From positions 62,001 to 126,000 of the forward strand of contig BLLK01000022.1 in NCBI GenBank assembly GCA_021927905.1: a DNA stretch of 64,000 nt, in the 5' to 3' direction. Positions 51,319 through 60,827 of this stretch are shown here, one piece after another. Every line of letters begins with the position of its first letter. Position 1 is the stretch's first letter. Position numbers and translations under genes: made by a program. The DNA is from Chaetoceros tenuissimus (taxonomy: Eukaryota > Bacillariophyta > Thalassiosirophyceae > Chaetocerotales > Chaetocerotaceae). The notes beneath the pieces are model-generated. The model searched no databases and had not been told where the DNA came from. It saw only the letters and a list, made by a program, of their open reading frames with translations.

Positions 51319-51726
51319 TTGAGACAGAGCACTGCGTTTGGATTTGTGCCGACGATAATTACACGAAAACATGGTGGCAATCTAAAACATGTGCATGTTT
51401 CATCACCGACGAAGCGAGATCTCCACGCAACAGTTCTCCTAATGGGGAAACCCAAGAGTGGAAGCATTGTAGATAGTTATCAAACCGTCAGTGTGAATTG
51501 CAAAAAGTGTCGGACTCGCTTATTTCGGTATAAAAAGAAAAACGGTACAAAGTCAAATTTAATAAAATGTTATGTCGAGAGGATTTCGGAAGATTGCGTT
51601 GATGTAGTAAAGAATAAGAAGGAAGATTCTGTAGACTGGATATGTCCAACGTGTGAAACTAGGTTTGTGAAGGATGCATTGATCCATGGTCGACTTGGAG
51701 GGAAAACACAAATGACGAAAAAGTAG
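51319..51726 (+). CDS. Small zinc-ribbon protein, N-terminus uncertain
   Basis: The open frame begins without an ATG; the first in-frame ATG is at 51442, giving 94 residues. The C-terminal part has two CxxC pairs (VNCKKCRTRLFRYKKK and DWICPTCETRFV), a zinc-ribbon pattern, followed by a conserved-looking Gly-Lys-rich end (IHGRLGGKTQMTKK). The upstream open stretch includes STAFGFVP, which resembles an ASAFAP plastid-entry site, and a signal-peptide-like stretch lies just upstream behind a stop. A short 5' exon therefore seems likely but I cannot place its junction with a normal GT-AG intron. Small proteins with this ribbon are known in algae and plants, function undefined. It converges on the EamA gene (68 bp between stops). 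Confidence 0.6.
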   Translation: MRQSTAFGFVPTIITRKHGGNLKHVHVSSPTKRDLHATVLLMGKPKSGSIVDSYQTVSVNCKKCRTRLFRYKKKNGTKSNLIKCYVERISEDCVDVVKNKKEDSVDWICPTCETRFVKDALIHGRLGGKTQMTKK

Positions 51727-51794
51727 CTATAGATATTTGGGTTACTAGATTGAATGAACATTCTAAAATAATCAACTCATGCGAGTAATATTTA

Positions 51795-53072
51795 TCATCT
51801 ATCTCCATCTTTCTCCTCTCCACCAAAGTCTAAGAAAGCATTAGTAGCTGCTGCTACTGTTATCAGACCTGCACCTATAATTCCTAATTCTGTCAATTCC
51901 TCCCCTAATAGTACATTGGCAAATACTGCTCCATAAACAGGATCGAGAGCATAAATTATCGAGGCTCTCTCAGCAGAGATACCTTTTTGTGCCTTTGTTT
52001 GGATATAATTTGCAAGAGCTGTAGTTATTCCTCCTAGATAAATGAGCTCAATTGGATGCGAGACAACTGTATTCAGTACACTCGATGCAGTTGCTTGAAC
52101 CGATGAAGAAAGAATGTTTCCTGCATTCAACCACGTTTCAGGAGAAGCTGAGATGTCCATTTCTCTAATATTATTTCCTATACACCAGAGTGCTGCAGTT
52201 ACCGAAACCATCCACAGTGATGTTGCATTCAATGCTGCGCTATTTTTTACTGCTGCTGTCGCTGATTCCAAACGCAAAATGAACATAGCTGAAGCTGCTG
52301 CTGCTGTCACACTCCACAAGTCACCAACATTCAAAGTAAGTGCCGATCCATCATATGACAATAGTGCTGTCCCAGTGAGTGCTGTGAGAGCTGATATCCA
52401 TGTAGGAATCGAAATTTTTCGACCAAACAATATTCTTGCAAAGAAAGGGACGAATTTGACATTGAGATATAAAAGAAATCCACTTCGTTGTGCTGTTGTG
52501 TACTCTAGACCGACAGCTTGGAAGGCATACCCTAGAAACATCCAAAGACCCATTTCGACACCCCATCTCCAAGCTAACGACTCTTGTTCTAAATCTTCAT
52601 TCGTCATTTCTCTGTTATCTGTCTGCCAAAATCTATTGATACCTGGTGTAAATGGTACAACAAGGGTAGTTGCCAAGGCAAATCTCGCAAAACTAAATGA
52701 CGCAGGGTCACAATCATCAACAACCATTTTGATAACAGAGTGTTGTGTACCCCAAATAATTGCGACAAGATTCAATAATATAATTGCTTGAAAAGCAAAC
52801 GATGAATCAGCAATTTCGTCAGACTCAACAGCAGATGTTCTATCCTGATCGTCAACGACTATATTTTCCTCTTTCAAAGAACTGCATAGAGTAGGTCCAA
52901 CCCTTTTGAAATTGCATATCGCACTATTTGGGGGGAAATATGTTGTTTTGCGGTTTAGACCCTTTGTAATTCTGTTTGGATGTAATTTGGAACATGGTGA
53001 AAAAGCCGAAATCCCTTGAACATAAAAAGTAGAAAGAAGAGCCACGCAATATTTCACAACCGTCCCCTTCAT
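51795..53072 (-). CDS. Plastid-type EamA/DMT-family metabolite transporter
   Basis: Single exon, 425 residues. The N-terminus is a signal peptide ending GISA-FSPCSK, a classical ASAFAP site, followed by a Ser/Lys/Arg-rich transit stretch, so delivery to the plastid envelope is predicted. About ten membrane helices follow in two EamA repeats (AIILLNLVAIIWGTQHSVIK, GLWMFLGYAFQAVGLEYTTA, SGFLLYLNVKFVPFFARILF, and in the second half ELIYLGGITTALANYIQT, RASIIYALDPVYGAVFANVL). Both repeats carry the conserved TTAQRSGFL and ASIIYALDPVYGA motifs. The DMT superfamily moves metabolites, amino acids or nucleotide sugars; the substrate cannot be read here. Confidence 0.92.
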   Translation of the reverse strand: MKGTVVKYCVALLSTFYVQGISAFSPCSKLHPNRITKGLNRKTTYFPPNSAICNFKRVGPTLCSSLKEENIVVDDQDRTSAVESDEIADSSFAFQAIILLNLVAIIWGTQHSVIKMVVDDCDPASFSFARFALATTLVVPFTPGINRFWQTDNREMTNEDLEQESLAWRWGVEMGLWMFLGYAFQAVGLEYTTAQRSGFLLYLNVKFVPFFARILFGRKISIPTWISALTALTGTALLSYDGSALTLNVGDLWSVTAAAASAMFILRLESATAAVKNSAALNATSLWMVSVTAALWCIGNNIREMDISASPETWLNAGNILSSSVQATASSVLNTVVSHPIELIYLGGITTALANYIQTKAQKGISAERASIIYALDPVYGAVFANVLLGEELTELGIIGAGLITVAAATNAFLDFGGEEKDGDR

Positions 53073-53394
53073 TCTGTCTAGACGACAAGAATATTCAATC
53101 TATAGCTTTATTATTTGAAAATGAAAATTGAGGGATCCTCCAGCAGCTCCTCATTCAGGTCACTAAGAAATGATTGTATCTCTCTAATGAGTTGGTGTGT
53201 CTAGTTTTTTTGGTATTCGTGGAGACCATAAGAAACATTTGGTCCTTTGCGTCTGTCCATCGTTCCGAAAGACTCGACTAAAATTTAAAATTCGGAAGTT
53301 TTGTACATTATTTTCCCAGTTTGAAGTAAGGCACAAAGATGATTCATTATTCAATTAGGAATTAGACTACATGCTAACCATAGACCTGCTAATA
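53073..53394. other. Intergenic region upstream of EamA gene
   Basis: A 322-bp spacer between tandem minus-strand genes that must hold the EamA promoter. No motif is named with confidence. Confidence 0.4.
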
Positions 53395-56214
53395 CTACAA
53401 TGCTGGAAGATTTGTTCTACATACCGGACACTCCATCTTCACCTCCATCCACTGCTCTAGACACTGCTTATGGAAAATGTGATTACATGGCGCCAACATG
53501 TATCCCATCCTATCTCCAATGTCGATGTCATTATAACAAATGACGCAGTCCAAAGTAGGCCGTTGGCAAGTTTCCGTATGATTGATGGTAGTGATACTAT
53601 TATCATTTATCCTTTTTTCTTTTCTTTTTCTAGGACCTTTCTCTTTTATAATATCATTTTCTAACAGAGTTTCGGACTCGTCTTCCTTCTTAATTTCATC
53701 CTTCACAGAAGATATTTTCGGTCTCATGTGATCAGGAATCTTTCTATTGTAATCATACTTTGGCGGTAAGAATACTGATGGGATCATGAATCGAGCTCCA
53801 TATTTCATTTGTCCGACTAAGATTGATGCTTGAAATGCCACCCACAGAATGAGCATCTGACAGGTGAAGTAATCCACTGGAAATTCTGGTTCGATCTGCA
53901 GTAGAAAGTTTCCTGGCATCGCCAATGTATAAAGTGGAGCAAAGAGACGTGTCGCAGACATCCCATAGATATAATTTTTATGCAATGGTTTCTTCGTTTC
54001 AGTCAGCATGTTATGTATAATTTGTGGTATCCAAAAGCCGTACGATATCAGTATGCATAGAGTACGATGCTTGTCTTTAAAATGCCACAAAGTAAAAATG
54101 ATACACACAAGCGCACTGTAAAAACGAATATGCAATTGTGTAACTTTCTTTCTCAATTCTTCTGTCGAGAGATTTTCTCCAATGGTTGTATAGTGAGCCT
54201 GCATAATCAGAACCATGTATTTCATCTCTATCACACAAAAAATTAATAACTTCAAGAAAGCAACCATGGCTAAAAATATAGTTTGTAGGGGTGAGTGGAG
54301 GATGAGATAGATATTCATACCAAACAATGACAAGAAAGTGCACTTACCAAATGCCGTCGAAACAGGTGACAGTAGCATACAAAAGAGAATATGCTCAATA
54401 CATATTATTGCATCAAGAATTGTTTGCCACGCGACACTTAAAATAGAAACCTTCACAGCTGCAGAGGGAGCTTGAGAATGAATGAGCTGTCTGAGTAGGA
54501 AAACTGTTTGGGCCATGCAAATCATCATCATGAAGAAACAGTAATTTATTGCTTTTGCAGAAGTTTGCTCCCAGTCTGTCCGAACAGCTGTTGCATTTAC
54601 TGTTACTGCAAAATTGCATGTTGGTGATATGATGTTACCCACTACATGCATTGCTAATGTCTCGTCGCCTAGTCTAGAATTACTCGATGTGGGTGTTACC
54701 TTTCCCTCTCTCCTTTCTGTTTGCTTTTTCAATTTGATATCTTCATCTAGATATTGATTCAGAGGATCTTCACTTTTTGAGCGTTGCAAGGTCTTTTTCA
54801 TCATTGTTCTCCAATCGCCAACAGTAATTTCTGTGTCAGTGACATTCAAGTCGATTTCAAACGCGCAGCTTTTGCCGTTTTCCATTAACAAATCTGGTGT
54901 TACGTGTTTGACACTTTTTGGAATAGTACTCAAACTTGCATCCTGATCATCAATCAAAAATGGATTTTCACCTATATGGAACGGCAAGCTTGACCCAGCT
55001 TGAAAATTCCACGTATAATTGAAGCCGGTGCTTGCATTGCCTGTTTCAGTGTTTGTCGACGCGATACTGAGTAAATCATCGCGGACTTTTTCGATAGGAA
55101 CATCACCTTTCTTAGCTCCATCAACGTCTACATCTTTTAGACGTCTTTTGTCAAACTTCGCAGAGTTTTGGATCATGAATGCACTTTGTAATGGAGAATC
55201 GTTCGCAACCAAAGATATTTTACCCAAGGAATGCAAAATTACTCCCCTAACTCGGAGTAATATGTGCTTCAGCGGAGATGTGAAACTCTTATCGTTCACA
55301 TCATAAAGCGTGATAATGCCATCGACTAATGAAACTTGACTTAGTCCAGGGATGGATCTCGTATGTAGTCTTATTATTACGGATCCCTCGTCTTGATTCA
55401 ATTCTAATGGGTGATCCATTTCTTTCTCGCTTTTTTTGCTGGCTTCTTCAACTTTACTAGTTGTATTTTGTACCTTATTTTTCTTTCCTCTGTGAATTAT
55501 TTCATCTAGACGGGTGTTCGCAGGTAAAAGATGCAAACCTATATGATTCGGGGGTAGAAGCTTTGACAATTCTTGATCAGATAAAACTTTTGCCGGTATA
55601 TCTGTAGTATTAACCTGAGCGGGTACATTCATATTTGGTATCGTAAATGCTATAGGCTCTTCAGTCTGATTCCATGTCCATTTACCTCTATATGATCCAG
55701 TTATATTTCTCGGATAGTGATGCACAACTTGCTCTTCAATTTGAAACTTTTCAAATGTATCTTTAGCCTCTTTGACATTCTTTTCATGCTCTTTATTTTT
55801 GTTCTTCTTCAAAAACCCTTTTTGCTTTTCCTTCATCTTTTCATGCTGCTCAAGTTCATCTTTGAATATAGACTCTGCAGCCCATTGCATTATTTCTGAT
55901 TCTTCGTCTTTACCACTATTCAATTCTATCAGATGCTGCCATCGGTCATGAGACTTTTGTGTTTCAAATAATAATGTATCTAGATTCCTCCGACGGTTCC
56001 ATAGTGTCTGGTTTATATACGATGATTTTTTCACTTTCTTTCTACCCCGGAGTGCCTTTTTACGATTGTGTGGTTCTTCACCGTCCATTAGAATTAGGAA
56101 CATGAGTACAAACATCAACATGCGTATTGATCTTTGTCTTCTCTGTTGTTCTTCCCACATGCTCCGGTTTAAATTTGCATCTGCATCATCTGCTTCTCCT
56201 GTGGGGATTCTCAT
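53395..56214 (-). CDS. Golgi Tul1/Dsc1/FLY-type transmembrane RING E3 ubiquitin ligase
   Basis: Single exon, 939 residues. A hydrophobic signal anchor lies at about 29-46 (SIRMLMFVLMFLILMDG). The luminal N-terminal domain (to about residue 550) contains GSYRGKWTWNQTEEPI and LRVRGVILHSLGKISLVAN, which recall the Tul1/FLY1 luminal fold. A block of seven or so membrane segments follows (about 565-800; INYCFFMMMICMAQTVFLLR, LIFCVIEMKYMVLIMQA). The C-terminus is a RING-H2 finger (DCVICYNDIDIGDRMGYM, CNHIFHKQCLEQW, ECPVCR). In fungi and plants such ligases ubiquitinate misplaced Golgi membrane proteins, as part of the DSC complex in fungi. Partners (Ubx3, Dsc2/3) are not in the window. Confidence 0.88.
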   Translation of the reverse strand: MRIPTGEADDADANLNRSMWEEQQRRQRSIRMLMFVLMFLILMDGEEPHNRKKALRGRKKVKKSSYINQTLWNRRRNLDTLLFETQKSHDRWQHLIELNSGKDEESEIMQWAAESIFKDELEQHEKMKEKQKGFLKKNKNKEHEKNVKEAKDTFEKFQIEEQVVHHYPRNITGSYRGKWTWNQTEEPIAFTIPNMNVPAQVNTTDIPAKVLSDQELSKLLPPNHIGLHLLPANTRLDEIIHRGKKNKVQNTTSKVEEASKKSEKEMDHPLELNQDEGSVIIRLHTRSIPGLSQVSLVDGIITLYDVNDKSFTSPLKHILLRVRGVILHSLGKISLVANDSPLQSAFMIQNSAKFDKRRLKDVDVDGAKKGDVPIEKVRDDLLSIASTNTETGNASTGFNYTWNFQAGSSLPFHIGENPFLIDDQDASLSTIPKSVKHVTPDLLMENGKSCAFEIDLNVTDTEITVGDWRTMMKKTLQRSKSEDPLNQYLDEDIKLKKQTERREGKVTPTSSNSRLGDETLAMHVVGNIISPTCNFAVTVNATAVRTDWEQTSAKAINYCFFMMMICMAQTVFLLRQLIHSQAPSAAVKVSILSVAWQTILDAIICIEHILFCMLLSPVSTAFGKCTFLSLFGMNIYLILHSPLQTIFLAMVAFLKLLIFCVIEMKYMVLIMQAHYTTIGENLSTEELRKKVTQLHIRFYSALVCIIFTLWHFKDKHRTLCILISYGFWIPQIIHNMLTETKKPLHKNYIYGMSATRLFAPLYTLAMPGNFLLQIEPEFPVDYFTCQMLILWVAFQASILVGQMKYGARFMIPSVFLPPKYDYNRKIPDHMRPKISSVKDEIKKEDESETLLENDIIKEKGPRKRKEKRINDNSITTINHTETCQRPTLDCVICYNDIDIGDRMGYMLAPCNHIFHKQCLEQWMEVKMECPVCRTNLPAL

Positions 56215-56845
56215 TATATAGTTTACTCTTCGATAGGATCTATAAAGAAGCCTTTTTCTAGCTAATCAAAGAAACTACCTCTACTCTATGAATGATATAG
56301 TAATATTGAGTGTCGGTTGGGTGTGACACATCAATTTAATTGGATTAATTATGGGATGCAATGCATTTTAGTTCACCTAGTGTTTTGAGATATCTTACAA
56401 TAATGAGCAGGACATGCCTACCATAGTGAACAATAGGTTTTTCATATCTTGTACCTTACATGATGATTTTCAATTTTGTTTTCTTCGTGCATTATACTGT
56501 AGTCTATGCTATGAATAGAAAGAGAGGGACAAATTTTTCTGAGTTGATCCAAAGTTTCCACTTAAACATCCAACTGTCTAAAGTCTAACAAATAAGAGAT
56601 CTCGAGTGTAATTTACAACGAGAAGAAAACAAAAGGAAGAAAGTTCATTGTCATCCTTTGTGACAGCGTCATTGTCTTTGTATTCGTTTGAGACCTGCAA
56701 TCAAGCAATGAATCAATAGTGTTGAATAACTAATTATATAATGACTTTCTTTTGTAAATTATAGCAGTATTTTGGGTCGCTTGTTTGTTCTTTCTTTCAT
56801 TGCTGCAAGTTTTTGAATTCCTACGTTATAGTCATTCATTATTTA
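56215..56845. other. Intergenic region
   Basis: A 631-bp AT-rich spacer between tandem minus-strand genes. No RNA gene, repeat or motif is seen. Confidence 0.45.
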
Positions 56846-57406
56846 CTATAAGAATATTTTCGTATCTTTGATATCCTTTCCATTTAATCTGCCATCAGAA
56901 GGCATCATTCTTTGTAAAACTGCAGACTTAACTAGATCGGTAGCCTCAGGTCCTAGTTGTGAGAAAGAAAACCAACTAGTTTCCTCGTTTGCTCCAAACA
57001 ATATTTCAGGGTTTGGACCATTGAAAAACCACAAGCCTTCGATTTCCAATGACTCAAGCGTATGTATCACTGCAAAACAATCTTTCTGAATATCTGCCAT
57101 TCCAGATTGATCCAACAAATCTGCAACAATTGCGATTGTATCTTCCAATGTCTCATTGGAATCTGCTTCGTCGTACACCATAGTCCAGATGGATGTAGTC
57201 TTGTCATCATAAATTTCCCAGAACTTATCTACATCCTTTGATCCTGTGAAGTTATCTTTCCATGCCTTCACCACTTCAGCTCCTTCTGCAGTACTTGTGG
57301 TTGCTGCATCTGATACTTCAGCTGCAGAGGACACAAGGCCTGACATAAACTCACGAGCTTTGTCCTTGATAGCTTCTTCTCCTGGAGATGTATCTAATTT
57401 CTCCAT
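56846..57406 (-). CDS. Stand-alone eEF1B-gamma C-terminal (EF1G) domain protein
   Basis: Single exon, 186 residues. Residues from about 60 match the EF1G C-terminal domain pattern: FWEIYDDKTTSIWTMVYDEA, then GLWFFNG, WFSFSQLG and the ending GRLNG...TKIFL, which mirrors the GRKF...KIFK end of eEF1B-gamma. The normal protein has a GST-like N-terminal domain of about 220 residues; here only about 60 polar, Ala/Glu-rich residues precede the domain. A further upstream exon with the GST domain is not visible in the 1.3 kb before it. eEF1B-gamma anchors the GDP-exchange complex of eEF1A, so this short form could be a partial regulator or a diverged domain used elsewhere. Confidence 0.68.
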   Translation of the reverse strand: MEKLDTSPGEEAIKDKAREFMSGLVSSAAEVSDAATTSTAEGAEVVKAWKDNFTGSKDVDKFWEIYDDKTTSIWTMVYDEADSNETLEDTIAIVADLLDQSGMADIQKDCFAVIHTLESLEIEGLWFFNGPNPEILFGANEETSWFSFSQLGPEATDLVKSAVLQRMMPSDGRLNGKDIKDTKIFL

Positions 57407-58732
57407 CCTTCACTAAGTACAATATAGTTATCGCTAGCTTAATATCAATGGAATAAATATCTACAATGTGCTTCTACTATCGAGAGCTACCGTAATAACT
57501 GATAACACAATATCCCACTCCCCAAAAAAGCGCGACAGTCGCGTTTTCACACTTTAAAGCGCGATTGTCGCGTTTCGTCATCCTCGCGCAAAAAACACTA
57601 ACTAATTGTACCAATAATAGCATGTCATATAAAATAGAGTTTTTATGTCCAAGAACCATAACATATCTATTCCTTTATATATAACGATACATACTGTGAT
57701 TGTATTCATTGTGAAAATTATTATTCTGACTATGTAACACACCATAACAATACCAGAAAATGACGAAAATGACCGGAAATGACCCAATACAGGGAGAAAA
57801 AAATATATGATAAATACCTAGAATCTTATGATTATGTAACAAACTTGATTCAATATATCTAAATAAGATAGAATGTAACTTAAACTATGAGATAAATAGA
57901 GTTTCAAAGAAAATATAAGTATCTCAATATGCAATATTTTTTGTTAGTCGCTACACAGGTTACTGATCTAAGTGCATCCAGAGCCAGTCAAACTGCGAAA
58001 AATCAAGACAAAAGTAAGAAATACTCACATAAAGTGCACCTCTCTTCCTAAGTCTTAGTCTTGTAGAATCGACTATTGAGCCATGATTGAAGTCAATTGG
58101 AATTATATATGTAGATATGTAGCATAGTTTAGGTCAAACTTGAATGAAAATGTTGAGTTCTGTCTTCATACATCGCCCATTTTTGGCGATTTCTGCCATA
58201 TATGGCTGATCATAGTCTTACTAGGTATACAAATAGTTCTAAACTAACATCACAAATTGTCTCTCTATGTATAGATAAGTCTATTGATAACAGCTTTTCA
58301 TCGTATGAGGATTCAAACAGAAGTAAACAATGTATTATTTTTGTTAGCGATTTCTTAGTATAATTACTACGTACAATGACATGAACTTTTTAGCGATTTT
58401 TGCGCGAAGAGGTGAAAGCGCGACAATCGCGTTTTTTCGCCAAAAAGGGGGGGAAAAGGTGGAGTGGGATATATCACACATTCATTTTTCTGTGAAGACA
58501 GAGGAGGAGGAGGATGGAGGAGATTCTTGAGTCCTTTTGTAGCAAGAGACCTAGCCGAATGTTGGTACCAATGACAAAAGAGCAACAGTTTACGACGGTG
58601 TAGGTAAGTACGGTATGACGTTACACGCTGTTTTTCTAACATGAAAGTAAATAGACTGATTGATCATTTTAAAATTATTGTATGTAGAGTAGGTGATCAA
58701 ACTCAGGATGCATTCGAACCGAACCTTACGAT
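57407..58732. other. Intergenic region with inverted CG-rich ends
   Basis: A 1.3 kb spacer, the second longest if no gene lies in it. Its centre is AT-rich; both edges carry the CG-palindromic blocks described below. No coding frame is convincing. Confidence 0.5.
57499..58484. mobile_element. Candidate non-autonomous DNA element or hairpin-ended repeat with imperfect inverted ends
   Basis: The left block (57499-57600) and the reverse complement of the right block (58384-58484) share TATCCCACTCC near the outer edge, then CGCGATTGTCGCG and CGCGCAAAAA in the same order. The left block also has a second palindrome, CGCGACAGTCGCG. Similarity is broken and about two-thirds by eye. The 780 bp between are AT-rich with no frame. 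No clear target-site duplication is seen, so a transposon origin is only one option. Confidence 0.4.
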
Positions 58733-59686
58733 TTACTTTCCAAAAATCCCAAAGAGTTTTTCGCATGTTCCTCCCATTACAGCATTCTTCTCATCTTCAC
58801 TCTTTTCACTTAACCAAGAGTTGACAGTTTCTACAGCGCCCTTGTATCCAATATCTTCTTGAGTGACATACGGAAAGTCTGTTCCAAATAACAGTCTATC
58901 AGCACCATATGTATCCAATAATGGCTCGAAACGATCCTTTTGCACACTTTCGAAAGGGCTATTATCCTTTAATCGAAAGAGCGCTGAAATCTTGACAAAG
59001 ACATTATACTTGGCAAGTGCCAAAACTTTATCAAACTGCTCTTGGTTATCAACAGCTGCAAATCCGAAATGATCCAAAATCACCATTGTCTCTGGGCTCT
59101 TTTCACACAATGCACAAATATCATCATAGTGCAACTCAATTCCCTTGAAGCACATGATTCCAATTGGTATTTTCAATTCTGCACAGCGTTTGAAAATTTT
59201 TAAAGAAGCTTCATTCTCGCTCATCTTGCCATCAAATAGATATGGGTTGAATCTAACTCCTACAAATCCCTGTAAAACCAATTCATCTAGTCTTTGTAGA
59301 GCGTCTTCGGGGTTTAAGCTAGGATCGAATAGCATCATGCCTTTGAATTTATCAGGGTGTTTCTGAATAGCATCTGATACATATCTATGATCATATTTGT
59401 GATTGATGGGCTGTACAATGAGTGCACCGTCTACTCCTGCTTCATTCATTTGCTTCAAGAGTGCATCGGTAGATCCAACTTCTTGTAGATTCGGAGGTGG
59501 AATTTGATCATCACTAGCATATGGAAAGGTCTTGGATTCTTCTGCATTTGCCCATACGTGTAGATGCGAGTCAATGATTTTCATGTTGAGTACTGTTTTG
59601 GATGACGAAGATAAAGAAGTTGGCTGAAAGGAGTATGACGTTTGAGAGAAAAGGGATATGAGGGATAAGTAGAAAAACTTTTGCAT
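58733..59686 (-). CDS. Plastid-type amidohydrolase (ACMSD/TIM-barrel metal-dependent hydrolase family)
   Basis: Single exon. I choose the Met at 59686 (317 residues) over an in-frame Met at 59728 because it opens a signal peptide (MQKFFYLSLISLFSQ) ending SYS-FQPTSL, an ASAFAP-like site. The barrel has the amidohydrolase_2 pattern: DSHLHVW metal ligands at the first strand, PINHKYDHRYV, VILDHFGF and GTDFPY near the last. Such enzymes hydrolyse or decarboxylate small cyclic acids or lactones; similar predicted hydrolases occur in many algae and bacteria with no defined substrate. The pre-sequence predicts a plastid location, which is worth testing. It is divergent from the Pin1 gene. Confidence 0.85.
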   Translation of the reverse strand: MQKFFYLSLISLFSQTSYSFQPTSLSSSSKTVLNMKIIDSHLHVWANAEESKTFPYASDDQIPPPNLQEVGSTDALLKQMNEAGVDGALIVQPINHKYDHRYVSDAIQKHPDKFKGMMLFDPSLNPEDALQRLDELVLQGFVGVRFNPYLFDGKMSENEASLKIFKRCAELKIPIGIMCFKGIELHYDDICALCEKSPETMVILDHFGFAAVDNQEQFDKVLALAKYNVFVKISALFRLKDNSPFESVQKDRFEPLLDTYGADRLLFGTDFPYVTQEDIGYKGAVETVNSWLSEKSEDEKNAVMGGTCEKLFGIFGK

Positions 59687-59728
59687 CTTTCGCTTGGTGT
59701 CTACAGTAGTGTGACTAATCCTGTTCAT

Positions 59729-60050
59729 TTAAATGCACCACGCAGAAACGTTCATTACTCATTACATGCAAATCATCTTCATTCAATTCATTCATTACTT
59801 TCATTCTCAATTCTCAATCTCCAATCTCTCATCTCTAGCTAGCTGAAGATACATCTTGGTAGGATACGACTTTTACTGTCGGATGGCCCTACGTACTTAC
59901 TATACATCTATCGCATCTCCTATCTCTGAAGGAAATCAATCATGTTTAACTCTAGCTCTCTAGCTAGACAACCATAACTACGTATCTTGTGGCAACCTAT
60001 TCTATTCTCAATTCATCATAACAGTGCATAAAGTTAGATAAAGGTACCAA
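59729..60050. promoter_or_regulatory. Divergent promoter region, amidohydrolase / Pin1
   Basis: A 322-bp spacer with repeated TCATTCA and TCTCTAGCTAGC motifs (about 59775-59850, 59950-59970). Both starts must be served from here. Confidence 0.45.
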
Positions 60051-60743
60051 ATGTCGGAAGAAAATCAAGAGTCTACGTTGGCAATATTACAAACAAATCC
60101 TCCGCCTCCACCTCTTCCAGATGGTTGGATCATGCATACTTCCAAATCACAACCGGGATACGCATACTACTTCAATCAATTCACAGGAGAAAAAAGATGG
60201 GATTTACCTATTGCAAATTTAGAAGGTCTAGCAGATGCAATCCAAAGTCTTACCGAAAAAACTCAAAATGAATCATCGACACATGTTGAAGAATCTAAAA
60301 AGAAATCGTCACCTCAGAAACGACCAAGAGAAGAGGAGAAACGTAGCAGTAGCGGTGTACATGAGAAGAAAAGGAGTAAACCGGAACAAGTGCGTGTATT
60401 ACATATTCTCAAAAAGCACAATAAATCTCGTAGACCATCTAGTTGGCGGGCGAAGAAAATTACAATCAGTAAAGAGGAGGCAATTGAAGAGTTGAATGAG
60501 ATGATTGAGATTTTGAATGATGTCAAGGGCGATCCGAAGGAATTAAGGGCGACTTTTGAAGAACTTGCCAAGACGGAAAGTGATTGTACGAGTGCAAAGC
60601 GTGGGGGAGATGTTGGATTCTTTGGACGGAAAAAGATGCAACCTAATTTTGAAAAGGCTAGTTTTGCTCTCCATGTTGGAGAGATGACGAGTAAAATTGT
60701 GGAGACTAGTTCGGGTGTTCACATTATTTTAAGGTTAGGTTAA
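60051..60743 (+). CDS. Pin1/Ess1-type WW-parvulin prolyl isomerase
   Basis: Single exon, 230 residues. The WW domain is at about 20-53 (LPDGWIMHTSKSQPGYAYYF to KRWDLP). A basic linker (KKKSSPQKRPREEEKR) may act as a nuclear signal and is longer than in human Pin1. The parvulin domain (about 117-230) has VRVLHILKKHNKSRRPSSWR, whose Lys-Arg-Arg loop binds the substrate phosphate, the active-site Cys in TESDCTSAKRGGDVGFFGR, and the closing VETSSGVHIILRLG. The enzyme flips phospho-Ser/Thr-Pro bonds, for example in the RNA polymerase II tail. All key residues are present, so it should be active. Confidence 0.95.
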   Translation: MSEENQESTLAILQTNPPPPPLPDGWIMHTSKSQPGYAYYFNQFTGEKRWDLPIANLEGLADAIQSLTEKTQNESSTHVEESKKKSSPQKRPREEEKRSSSGVHEKKRSKPEQVRVLHILKKHNKSRRPSSWRAKKITISKEEAIEELNEMIEILNDVKGDPKELRATFEELAKTESDCTSAKRGGDVGFFGRKKMQPNFEKASFALHVGEMTSKIVETSSGVHIILRLG

Positions 60744-60827
60744 TACTCTAACTGATATATTTTTTACAAACCTTGTTATATTTCTCTTGGTATCATGTAT
60801 TTATTATTTAGCCGCAAAACCAATTGC

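Noticed and set aside
57499-58484. CRISPR array or LTR pair
   Set aside because: Blocks are inverted, not direct, with no regular spacers and no coding sequence inside.
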